Assembly (NCBI GenBank): GCA_947453695.1
Contig: CANGHW010000049.1
Location: 1-33,994 of the forward strand
Length of the DNA stretch: 33,994 bases
Direction of reading: 5' to 3'
Source of the DNA: Opitutia bacterium
GTDB taxonomy: Bacteria > Verrucomicrobiota > Verrucomicrobiia > Opitutales > Opitutaceae
Notes under the pieces: model-generated
Seen by the model: only the letters and a program-made list of their open reading frames with translations
Databases searched by the model: none
Told to the model about the DNA's origin: nothing
Translations under genes and position numbers: made by a program
Shown here: positions 23,946-32,195 of the stretch, one piece after another
Position numbering within the stretch: position 1 is the first letter of the stretch
Layout: every line of letters begins with the position of its first letter

Positions 23946-24848
23946 TTACCAGCGCACATGTTGGGCCCGGTCGTGGCGATAGGCGGAGGGACTTTGGCCA
24001 ATATATTTGGTGAAGTTGCGGCTGAAGAGGGAGAGCGAGCCAAAGCCGGTTTCGGCGGCGATCTCGGTGAGTGTTTTGCTGGAATTGATCAGCAACGTCT
24101 TCGCCGTTTCGAGTCGGATGGTGCGCAAGTAGTCGAAGACGGTTTGACCGGTGACCTTACGGAAGATGCGGGCGAGGTGTTCCTCGCTCACTTTGGTGTG
24201 CCACGCGATTTCACCCAAGGTGAGGGGCTTGCTGAAGTTACGCCGGAGGTATTCTTTCGCCTGATTGGCGGCAAACCCATGGCCGGCCGCGGTGGTTTTG
24301 GCGGCGGTGGGACCGTCGTGGAGCAGGCGGGCGACATGGACGACGAGGTTGGTGCAGAGCGCACGAACGCGGTGACGAATGCCGGCCCGGTGTTCCTCCG
24401 CCTCGCGCCGGATCGCCAGCATGATCTCCTGCATCCGGGCATCCTGCGCCCCGGGCAAGTGGCGAATTTCGGTAAAGTGATGGCGCACGAACGCGGTCAA
24501 ATCCGCTTCGGGGTCACCATTGGGCGGGGCCTTGTCCGCCGATTCGCCGGGGGCCGAGAGCGCAGCCGGGCTTAGCGCGATCTTTAGGACGTGGAGGCGG
24601 GCGGAGTCCTTTGCCGCTACCTGCCGATAATGCTGCCGGCAGGTGCGTGGCACCACGCAGATGTCGCCGGTCTTCACGGGGAATCGACCGAGGCCCTCGA
24701 TCTCCTGCTCGCAGTCGGCTTGGAGGAAAAACAGGAGCTTCATCTCGTGGTTGCGCACGAGTAGCTCTCCGTCGTCGGCAATCACGAGGCCCAGTTCGGA
24801 CACGCTGACAAATGGAGGGGCGAGGCGCTCGATCGAATGAAAGATCAT
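23946..24848 (-). CDS. AraC-family transcriptional regulator with cupin-like sensor
   Basis: This 300-residue regulator has an N-terminal cupin/AraC-ligand-like beta domain (about 15-95, including EMKLLFFLQADCEQEIEG and GDICVVPRTCRQHYRQV), an alpha-helical linker (about 110-190) and the double helix-turn-helix AraC domain (about 195-295). The latter shows AKEYLRRNFSKPLTLGEIA, SEEHLARIFRKVTGQTVFDYLR and EIAAETGFGSLSLFSRNFTKYIGQSPSAYR, the last being the family signature. It is divergent from the second TonB receptor with 152 bp between starts and is the likely activator of that operon. The ligand is probably a sugar or sugar acid; the cupin type alone does not say which. Confidence 0.9.
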   Translation of the reverse strand: MIFHSIERLAPPFVSVSELGLVIADDGELLVRNHEMKLLFFLQADCEQEIEGLGRFPVKTGDICVVPRTCRQHYRQVAAKDSARLHVLKIALSPAALSAPGESADKAPPNGDPEADLTAFVRHHFTEIRHLPGAQDARMQEIMLAIRREAEEHRAGIRHRVRALCTNLVVHVARLLHDGPTAAKTTAAGHGFAANQAKEYLRRNFSKPLTLGEIAWHTKVSEEHLARIFRKVTGQTVFDYLRTIRLETAKTLLINSSKTLTEIAAETGFGSLSLFSRNFTKYIGQSPSAYRHDRAQHVRW

Positions 24849-25000
24849 GGCGGCGGGCTAATCAATTTGGGGAAAGTAATATCAAGCGAGTCCATAGACC
24901 ACCCCTTTCTGCTCTGCTAGCTTCTTCCGTTCACCGGACGCGCTCACCCCATCGCCGGGTCAACCTCGAGCAAACTCTGGTGTCTCCACCCACACCCCCT
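24849..25000. promoter_or_regulatory. Divergent control region araC-type regulator / second TonB receptor
   Basis: A 152-bp region between divergent starts. An AT-rich patch at about 24858-24885 (around TAATCAATTTGG and GTAATATCAAG) is the best promoter candidate; on the minus strand it offers TTGATA as a -35-like hexamer. The last 40 bp before the receptor ATG are pyrimidine-rich with no Shine-Dalgarno. No clear direct repeats for AraC binding were found by eye. Confidence 0.35.
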
Positions 25001-28000
25001 ATGAACCCCACCTACCCACTTGGCACGGTCCGCCGACTTGTGCCCGCCCTCGTGGCGCTCGCTGCCCTGCCGCTCGCTGCGCAAACCTCGCGGGAAAAGC
25101 CGACCGAGGAAGAAGTCCTGAAGCTCTCGCCGTTCACGGTGCAGACGGACAAAGACGTAGGCTACGAGGCCAGCAGTTCACTGTCCGGCACGGGTCTGAA
25201 TACCAAACTGACCGATCTGGGCGCCTCAGTTTCGGTGATCACTTCCAAATTTTTGGAAGACACCGGCTCATTCAATCTCCGCGACGTGCTCGTTTACCAA
25301 ACGAACATGGAGGTGACGGGCTTCGGTGGTAATCTCTCGGGGGCTACGCCCTCTCTGGGTGGCGTCACCGCGGAGCCGGATCTAGGAAACGGGCCGGTTG
25401 GCACACGCGTCCGCGGTCTGGCGGAAGCCACGCAGGCGATGAATTTCTACCGCGCGATCATTCCGATGGACGGTTACAATACCGACCGCGTGGAGATCAA
25501 CCGCGGCGCCAATGCCCTGCTGTTTGGCGTCGGCAGTCCGGCCGGCATTGTCAATACATCGACCACCACGGCGGATCTTCGCCGGCAATTCGGCAGTCTC
25601 GATCTCTCGGCCGGCAGCTATGGGAGCACGCGGGCCGCGTTTAACTCCAACTTGGTGCTGAGCAAAGGGGAACTCGCGATCCGGGCATCGGCGGTCAAGA
25701 GCGACGACAAGTATCAACAGAAGTTCACCTACAGTAATAGTGATCGCCGCTATGTGACGGCCGGTTGGGATATCAAACAGCTGCGCAACCGGGGCATACT
25801 GAGTTCAACGACGATCCGCTCCAGTTTCGAGATGGGTGTCATCACCTCGAACCGCCCGCGCACGCTCACGCCGTCGGATCGTATTTCCTCCTGGTTCGAC
25901 GCCACCTTGCCGGCCGACATCAAGGCCCTCGGTGCGCGCGGTAAAGTGGGCTACGATCCCACGGTCGGCCCCTTCAACACCTTCACCGCTGCGCTCCGCA
26001 ACGCCACGCTCGGCGTGCCGGAGAACGTCAACCGCTCGCCGACCTTCTTCTTTCAAAGCCCCACTGCGACCGCCCCGCGGGATAACATCCCGACCACCGC
26101 CAGCGGCCAGATTCTGCTCGGGCGCCCGTTGGTCTCGAACAACGTATACTATCCCTCGTCCGGTCTGACTGGCACGGCGGTGGGCGCATATACCCGCGAA
26201 ATGAGCCGCGTGCGCGCGGACTACAATCTCGCCGACCAAGCCTTCTACACGGCGGAGAATCTCACCGACCCGACGGTCTTCGACTACTTCAACAACCTCC
26301 TCGCCGGTCCGAATTCAGAGGGGAAATCGAATTTTCAGAATTTCGATGCCTCGCTCCAGCAGTTGTTGCTCAACCGCAAGGCTGGCTTCGAGACCTCCTT
26401 CAATCAGCAGCGATGGGCCGAGGGCTTTCAGTCCCTCATGAACCAGGCTTCGCCCTACATCTCGATTGATCCGAACACGAAAATGTGGACCGGCGAGGCG
26501 AATCCCAATTTCGGGCGCCCGTTTATCTCCACGGCCGGCGCAGCCAGCTTCAATCGCCAAAAGGTAAACACGATGCGCGCGAAGTTGTTCTATGAACTCA
26601 ATCTTCAGGAGAAACTAAACAGCCGTATCGGTAACATTCTCGGTAAGCATGTGCTCTCCCTGCTCGGGCAGAAGGAAGTGTTTACCACGGAGTCTCACAG
26701 TGGCGGCTCGATGTTTTATACGCCGGACAATTGGACCAACGGAAACAACCAGGCTCGCACGGCTGCGCAGAGTAAGCAGATCGTCACGTGGGTTTATATC
26801 GGACCCTCGCTCCTCAGCGCCGCGTCGCCGAGCGGGGCAAACTTGCAGGGACTGCAGCAGAACCTGATGAACATGCAGAACGAGATTAACGGCAAAGGCG
26901 TGGTGCTCGCCCGCGTGCAGGCCCCCAGCGTCGCCGTCGCGCAGCAGACCCTCTACAATCCCACGACCGTGCCGCTCACGGTTTTGCGGGAAGACCGCGA
27001 AGTCACCCATACCGCCGGAAGTGCCAGTATCAATGAGCGCACCCTCGATTCACAGGCTCTGGCGATGCAGAGTAACTGGCTGTGGGACCGGGTCGTGACC
27101 ACGTTTGGCTGGCGCCGAGAGAAGTCCTCCATCGCCAGCATCAATGCGCCCTTCGAATCAACGGGCGAAGGCTATCGCGTGGTCGACTCGCCCGCGTTCA
27201 AGCTCAGTAATCCCACGGTCGTGCCCCAGTCATTCAAGAAGCAGGTATTTGCCTGGAGCGCGGTCGCCAAGGCCCCAGAAGCCGTGTTGAAACGCGTGCC
27301 GGTGATCTCCGCGCTCAACGCCTTCTACGGGTCGTCGGAGAACTTTAGCCCGCCCACGACCAAGACGGTCGATGCGTTTGGCAAAGAGTTTGGACCTCCC
27401 CGGGGTATTACGAAGGAGAAGGGACTCTACCTCGAGGCGTTCAATGGCCGGATTACGGCTCGCGTGAATTTCTTCGAGACGACCCAGACCGGGAGCTTCA
27501 ATGCCACGGTGGGCGGGATTCCGGCCGCCATCATGAGCATCTACGGCCAGGCGGTCACCATGGTGCGCACCGGGCAGATTCCCGACGGCGGTGGCGGCCT
27601 GCCGGTGGGCTTTGTGGCCCCGCCCCAGGCGCTCCTCGATACTTTCAAGGCACGCATTCAGAATGGTAGCTTGATCACCACGGATCCGGGCGTGCGCGAT
27701 ACGAGTGATGCCGTGACCAAGGGTAAGGAGATCGAGGTGATGTTCCGCCCGACCCGCGGACTCTCATTTGTCCTCAACGTCTCCGAGCAGGAATCGGTGC
27801 GGAGCAATACCGGTGCGGCCGTTCGCAAGCTGCTGTTCGATACGCCGACGGCAACCGGCAAGCCAATCGCGACCGAATGGAAGAATGACTGGGCTTACCA
27901 AATCCCGCTCAATGTGGGTGCGATTCCGGCCATTGGCAGCCGCACCGACGTCAATATTCTGGCCAACAACTTCCAATCGCTCGCCCTTAATCGCTTCAAC

Positions 28001-28459
28001 ACCGCGGCCTCGGCCGACGGTGCAGCGGTGCAGGAACTCCGGAAATGGCGCGCCAATGTGGTGGCCAACTACGATTTTCAGAACGATCGCCTGAAGGGCT
28101 TTGGGGTGGGCACGGGTCTGCGTTGGCTCGACAAGGCGGCGATTGGTTTTCCGGTCATTTCCCTCCGGGCGGACCTTACCCCGGTGCCGGCCGGTGGTGC
28201 GCCCCTGCTGAGTGACGTGCGCGTCTCTGATGTGCGCCACCCGTTTTACGGTCCGACTGAAATGCGGTATGACGGTTGGATCTCCTACCAGCGTAAAATC
28301 CTGAAAGGAAAAGTCGGCATGCGGGTGCAGTTGAACGTCCGGAATATGTTCACGCACAACGAACTGGTTCCCGTGGTGATCAACCCCGATGGCAAGGCCG
28401 CCGTCTACTCCATCGCGGAGGGCCGCAAGGTCTCCTTCGCGACGAAGTTCTCGTTCTAA
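25001..28459 (+). CDS. TonB-dependent outer-membrane receptor (second)
   Basis: This 1152-residue outer-membrane transporter has a signal peptide 1-28 (ending PLAAQ), the TonB-box-like VLKLSPFTVQTDKD (38-51), a plug (about 55-200: SVITSKFLEDTGSFNLRDVL, VRGLAEATQAMNFYR, DRVEINRGANALLFGVGSPAG) and a long barrel ending FATKFSF with terminal Phe. It is longer than the first receptor and the two differ widely outside the plug, suggesting different ligands. ATG 25001 is used; the 63-codon upstream extension is leader. It is the first gene of an operon with GH115, amidohydrolase, Rieske protein, MFS carrier and another glycosidase, divergent from the AraC-type regulator. By context it could import glucuronate-decorated oligosaccharides (inference). 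Confidence 0.9.
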   Translation: MNPTYPLGTVRRLVPALVALAALPLAAQTSREKPTEEEVLKLSPFTVQTDKDVGYEASSSLSGTGLNTKLTDLGASVSVITSKFLEDTGSFNLRDVLVYQTNMEVTGFGGNLSGATPSLGGVTAEPDLGNGPVGTRVRGLAEATQAMNFYRAIIPMDGYNTDRVEINRGANALLFGVGSPAGIVNTSTTTADLRRQFGSLDLSAGSYGSTRAAFNSNLVLSKGELAIRASAVKSDDKYQQKFTYSNSDRRYVTAGWDIKQLRNRGILSSTTIRSSFEMGVITSNRPRTLTPSDRISSWFDATLPADIKALGARGKVGYDPTVGPFNTFTAALRNATLGVPENVNRSPTFFFQSPTATAPRDNIPTTASGQILLGRPLVSNNVYYPSSGLTGTAVGAYTREMSRVRADYNLADQAFYTAENLTDPTVFDYFNNLLAGPNSEGKSNFQNFDASLQQLLLNRKAGFETSFNQQRWAEGFQSLMNQASPYISIDPNTKMWTGEANPNFGRPFISTAGAASFNRQKVNTMRAKLFYELNLQEKLNSRIGNILGKHVLSLLGQKEVFTTESHSGGSMFYTPDNWTNGNNQARTAAQSKQIVTWVYIGPSLLSAASPSGANLQGLQQNLMNMQNEINGKGVVLARVQAPSVAVAQQTLYNPTTVPLTVLREDREVTHTAGSASINERTLDSQALAMQSNWLWDRVVTTFGWRREKSSIASINAPFESTGEGYRVVDSPAFKLSNPTVVPQSFKKQVFAWSAVAKAPEAVLKRVPVISALNAFYGSSENFSPPTTKTVDAFGKEFGPPRGITKEKGLYLEAFNGRITARVNFFETTQTGSFNATVGGIPAAIMSIYGQAVTMVRTGQIPDGGGGLPVGFVAPPQALLDTFKARIQNGSLITTDPGVRDTSDAVTKGKEIEVMFRPTRGLSFVLNVSEQESVRSNTGAAVRKLLFDTPTATGKPIATEWKNDWAYQIPLNVGAIPAIGSRTDVNILANNFQSLALNRFNTAASADGAAVQELRKWRANVVANYDFQNDRLKGFGVGTGLRWLDKAAIGFPVISLRADLTPVPAGGAPLLSDVRVSDVRHPFYGPTEMRYDGWISYQRKILKGKVGMRVQLNVRNMFTHNELVPVVINPDGKAAVYSIAEGRKVSFATKFSF

Positions 28460-28472
28460 GGAAGTTTCGGCC

Positions 28473-30650
28473 ATGCATCCTCGCCTCCTCTTTTGCTTCG
28501 CGTTGCTAGGCGGAATGGTAGGAGGCGCAGGTGCCTTTGAGCTCGTCGGCCCGCAGCGGGTTGCTGCGGTAGTCGTGCCGGCGGCCGAGGCGGAGTGCGT
28601 GCAGTTGGCGGCGGCGGATTTGGCCGAGGACGTGCGAAGGATAACGGGGAAATCGCTGACGCTTTTGACCCAGCTGGGCGAGCGTGAAGCGGGAGGGCGT
28701 GTTGTGATGGTTTCCCTCAATCAACCCGGTTCAGCGGCACTGCTGGAGAAGTTTGCTCCCGGGTTCGGTGATAGTCTCCGCGGCAAGTGGGAGTCCTATC
28801 GGGTGGAGGAGGTGGGCTCACACCTCATCATTGCGGGGAGCGATGAACGCGGCACGATGTTTGGTCTCTACGCGTTCGTCGAAAAATACCTCGGGGTCGA
28901 CCCGCTGTATTTTTGGGCGTCGCGCCCGCCGCAGTCGCGGGCGACGCTCGCGTGGCCGGAAGTGAAGCTCAGCTCTGGCGAACCTACCTTCAAGTATCGC
29001 GGCTGGTTCATCAACGACGAGGACCTCCTCACCGAATGGAAGGAGGCCGGCGGGAAGCGAAATATTGACTATCCCTACTACGGCCAGGTCGTGCCGCGCG
29101 AGGTGATGCGCCATATCGCCGAGGCGCTCGTGCGCAGTCGGTGCAACCTGATCATCCCGGCTAGCTTCGTCGACATTATGAATCCGCCGGAGGAGGCGCT
29201 CGTGCAGGAATGTGCGCGTCGTGGGGTGTTTATTTCGCAGCACCACGTTGAGCCGCTCGGGGTGAGTGCGTTTGCCTACTTCAACTACTGGAAGGCACGT
29301 GGGCGCGACCTCAAGTATTCGTATTTCAGCCATCCGGCCGAGGTGCGCGAGGTATGGACGGCTTACGCGAAAAAATGGGCGGTCTATCCGAATGTGATCT
29401 GGCAGCTGGGCCTGCGTGGTATCGCCGACCGACCGATGTGGATGGCCGATCCTAACACGCCTCAATCCGATGCCGACCGCGGTCGCCTCATCTCCGACGC
29501 GATGGCGGATCAAGTGAGAATCCTCAACGAGGTTGCGCCCGGTAGGACGCCGGTGCTCTCGACGACCCTTTGGGCTGAGGGCTCGGTCTTGAATCAACAA
29601 AAGCTCCTGACGATCCCTGCCGGCACGATCATCGTCTTTGCCGACAACTCTCCGGGCTGGAGGTGGCAGGCGGACTTCTATTCCACGCTCCGCAATCCGC
29701 AGAACCGCTACGGTGTTTACTATCATCACGCCTTGTGGAGCTCCGGTCCGCATCTGGCGCAGGTGCCGTCGCCGCACCGGACCTTTGAGTGTCTGCGCAC
29801 GGCGGTCGACAAGGGCGCCGGCACGTATGCGATCTGCAATATCTCAAATATCCGTGAGTTCGTGCTGGGCATTGATGCCACCGCGAAGATGACGTGGCGC
29901 ATGGACGGTTTCGCCCCCGATGACTGGCTGACCGGGTGGGTGGGCGAGCGGTTCTCCACCCGACAAGCCGAAATCGCGAATGCCTATCGGGTGTATTTCA
30001 ACGCCTGGCAGATCCACGATATCCAACAGGTGCCATTCTTGATGGATGGTCAGATGGCGAGCCGGGGCAACGCCGGCCTCGGTGAGATTGCGAAGAAGAT
30101 CAACGAGGGAAAGTTCGCTGGTGGCGTGGCACCGGAAACCGTCGTGCAGCCCGCGCGTGCAGCGGTCGCCGGACCTTCCACACCGTCCGCGGGTGGCGAT
30201 GCGTTTTGGGCTTCGATCAATGACATGCACCCCAAGGTCGCACGCCGCGAAGTGTTCCAACGGGTGGCGATGCAACGGGCGGGGTTTGAGCTGACGCTCC
30301 TCCATGCGCGCTCCGCTGCTGCGGCACTCCCTGAAAACGAGGCCGCGTTTCTCCGGGACAACTTGATTCATCAGAGTGCGATTGCGCGGCAGATGTGCGT
30401 CTGGCTGGAGCAGGTCGAGCTGGCGCACGAGGCCCTCGACCTCGGCGATTGGGCGGCCTGCACCTCTGCCCTGACCGAGGCCGCTGCGGCCTTCGCCCAG
30501 ATTCCGATCCTCGCCGAGACTTACTCCCGCGGCCCGTGGGAGAATTGGTATCGCGGCACAAAAAAAATCAACCTGACTGCCCTGCTCAAGCGCACGCGCG
30601 ATGTCCTCACGGCTGCAGTCGCAGCCAAGGAAAAGAATTCCCGGCCATGA
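28473..30650 (+). CDS. Exported GH115-like alpha-glucuronidase
   Basis: This 725-residue protein has a signal peptide 1-21. The N-terminal alpha/beta domain (22-165) contains AADLAEDVRRITGK, also seen before the GH67/GH115 barrels. The barrel begins near 172 with the GH115 hallmark YRGWFINDEDLLTEW (175-189), then RSRCNLIIPASF and GVFISQHHVEPLGV (251-264), corresponding to the SHHEP block. GH115 enzymes remove (4-O-methyl-)glucuronic acid from xylan or other polymers. The protein is shorter than characterised members (roughly 950 residues) and seems to lack the terminal accessory domain. A good AAGGAAG (28458-28464) overlaps the receptor's stop codon, 8 bp before ATG 28473. Its stop overlaps the amidohydrolase start by 4 bp. 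Confidence 0.8.
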   Translation: MHPRLLFCFALLGGMVGGAGAFELVGPQRVAAVVVPAAEAECVQLAAADLAEDVRRITGKSLTLLTQLGEREAGGRVVMVSLNQPGSAALLEKFAPGFGDSLRGKWESYRVEEVGSHLIIAGSDERGTMFGLYAFVEKYLGVDPLYFWASRPPQSRATLAWPEVKLSSGEPTFKYRGWFINDEDLLTEWKEAGGKRNIDYPYYGQVVPREVMRHIAEALVRSRCNLIIPASFVDIMNPPEEALVQECARRGVFISQHHVEPLGVSAFAYFNYWKARGRDLKYSYFSHPAEVREVWTAYAKKWAVYPNVIWQLGLRGIADRPMWMADPNTPQSDADRGRLISDAMADQVRILNEVAPGRTPVLSTTLWAEGSVLNQQKLLTIPAGTIIVFADNSPGWRWQADFYSTLRNPQNRYGVYYHHALWSSGPHLAQVPSPHRTFECLRTAVDKGAGTYAICNISNIREFVLGIDATAKMTWRMDGFAPDDWLTGWVGERFSTRQAEIANAYRVYFNAWQIHDIQQVPFLMDGQMASRGNAGLGEIAKKINEGKFAGGVAPETVVQPARAAVAGPSTPSAGGDAFWASINDMHPKVARREVFQRVAMQRAGFELTLLHARSAAAALPENEAAFLRDNLIHQSAIARQMCVWLEQVELAHEALDLGDWAACTSALTEAAAAFAQIPILAETYSRGPWENWYRGTKKINLTALLKRTRDVLTAAVAAKEKNSRP

Positions 30651-31750
30651 CCACCACCTCCACCACGCTCAAACTGATCGACTCTGATGTGCACAACGCC
30701 CTCGCGTCTCCGCAGGACTTGCTGCCCTTCCTTCCCTCGTATTGGCGCGAAAAGGTGAAGGCCGATGGCATTGATATTCCGCACGCCGGGTATTCCTCAC
30801 CGGTGGGGGTTCTGCGCGAGGATGCCCGACCTGAAGACGGCGGCCGCCCGGGCAGCAGTCCGGCCTTCTTGATGAAGGACCACATGGACCGCTACCACAT
30901 CGACTACGCGGTGCTCACGGGCTCGGGCATGTTGTCACTCTCGTTGCACGACGACCCTGATTACGCTTCGGCGCTTTCGTCGGCGTTGAACGAGTGGATG
31001 GTTGCGACCTGGCTCGCGTTTTCGCCCCGTTACCGCGGGTCGATCATCATTAATCACTCGGAGCCGCTGGCGGCTGCGCGTGAGATTAGGAAGTGGGGGA
31101 AGCATCCACAGATCTCCCAAGTGCTCATGGCCAGCGGGTCCAGTCGGCTGTTTGGCCAGCGATTCTTCCATCCGATTTACGAGGCGGCGGCCGAGATGGG
31201 CCTGCCGGTCGCGATTCACCCGGGCAGCGAGGGTGCCGGCACGGCACCGCATGTGACGCCGGCGGGTCGGCCCACGCGCTACATGGAGTGGCACAATATT
31301 CTCCCGATAAATTACATGGCCACCGTGAACTCGCTCGTGTGCGAGGGCGTGTTCGAAAAATTTCCCACGCTCAAGTTTGTCGCCATCGAGGGCGGGATCG
31401 CGTGGTTGCCGCATCTCATGTGGCGCATGGACAAAAACTACAAAGCGCTGCGGGCGCAGACGCCGTGGCTCAAGAGACTCCCCAGTGAATACATTCGCCA
31501 GCACCTCTACGTGACGACGCAGCCCATCGAGGAGACGGAGAAGCCGGAGCAGCTTCAGCAGATCTTTGAGATGATCAATGCGCCGCACATGATTTTGTTT
31601 TCCAGCGACTATCCGCATTGGGATTTCGACAATCCGAAGATGGCGCTGCCTCCACTTTCGAAGGAGTGGAAGGATCGCATTTTCTGGAAAAATGCCGCTG
31701 AGCTTTACGGTCTCACGGCTCCCGTGGCTTCGCTCGCCGTCGCCTCCTGA
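30647..31750 (+). CDS. Metal-dependent amidohydrolase family 2 protein (ACMSD-like)
   Basis: This 367-residue cytoplasmic TIM-barrel protein is of the amidohydrolase-2 family, which includes decarboxylases and hydrolases acting on aromatic or cyclic acids. Metal-site elements are visible: DVH at 14-16 near the N-terminus, H191 in VAIHPGSEG, E248 in IEGGIAWLP and D321 in LFSSDYPHWDFDNP, the last being characteristic. The ATG at 30647 overlaps the GH115 stop (ATGA), implying coupled translation, and the Rieske gene follows after 5 bp. I recall this kind of amidohydrolase paired with the same Rieske subgroup in other phyla, but cannot check it here. Substrate unknown; a lactone, aromatic acid or modified uronate is possible given the neighbours. 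Confidence 0.82.
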   Translation: MTTTSTTLKLIDSDVHNALASPQDLLPFLPSYWREKVKADGIDIPHAGYSSPVGVLREDARPEDGGRPGSSPAFLMKDHMDRYHIDYAVLTGSGMLSLSLHDDPDYASALSSALNEWMVATWLAFSPRYRGSIIINHSEPLAAAREIRKWGKHPQISQVLMASGSSRLFGQRFFHPIYEAAAEMGLPVAIHPGSEGAGTAPHVTPAGRPTRYMEWHNILPINYMATVNSLVCEGVFEKFPTLKFVAIEGGIAWLPHLMWRMDKNYKALRAQTPWLKRLPSEYIRQHLYVTTQPIEETEKPEQLQQIFEMINAPHMILFSSDYPHWDFDNPKMALPPLSKEWKDRIFWKNAAELYGLTAPVASLAVAS

Positions 31751-31755
31751 CGACC

Positions 31756-32169
31756 ATGAAAGCTCATCCCGTCGCAAAGGTCGGCGAGATCCCGCCGGGC
31801 GGGCGCAAGCTCGTCACCGTCGGCAAGGTGCAGTTCGGCGTTTTTAACGTCGCCGGCGAATTCTTTGCCTACCGCAACATCTGTCCGCACGCGGGTGCCC
31901 CGGTCTGCGTGGGAAAGATCTCCGGCACCACCTTGCCTTCGCCGGTCTATCACTACGACTACGGTCGCGAAGGCTGTATTTTGCGCTGCCCGTGGCACGG
32001 GTGGGAGTTCGACCTCCGCACTGGCGAACACCTCGTCGACCCGGAGACGAAATTGAAGCGCATCGACGTCGAGATCCAAGGTGAGGCACTAGAAAAATTT
32101 CCGGTTACGCAGTCAGGAGACACGTTGCACGTGATCTTGCCCGCGTCGGTCGTCGGCGAAGGTCCCTGA
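31756..32169 (+). CDS. Rieske [2Fe-2S] protein with enlarged cluster loop
   Basis: This small soluble Rieske-domain protein of 137 residues holds a [2Fe-2S] cluster by two Cys and two His: C43-P-H45 and C78-P-W-H81. The 32 residues between H45 and C78 are about double the usual spacing of ferredoxin-type Rieske proteins. The insert carries two further cysteines (C51 and C74) and a Tyr-rich YHYDYGREG stretch. No oxygenase catalytic domain or reductase gene is in the window, so it may serve as an electron carrier for an unlinked enzyme or act with the amidohydrolase. It is 5 bp downstream of that gene and 26 bp before the MFS gene, all one strand. Confidence 0.87.
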   Translation: MKAHPVAKVGEIPPGGRKLVTVGKVQFGVFNVAGEFFAYRNICPHAGAPVCVGKISGTTLPSPVYHYDYGREGCILRCPWHGWEFDLRTGEHLVDPETKLKRIDVEIQGEALEKFPVTQSGDTLHVILPASVVGEGP

Positions 32170-32195
32170 GGCCCGCGCATCGATTTTCTGCCCCC

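Noticed and set aside
23714-24013. A 99-codon plus-strand frame in the iclR-araC spacer
   Set aside because: No ribosome-binding site, no motif, and it overlaps the 3' end of the araC-type gene antisense.
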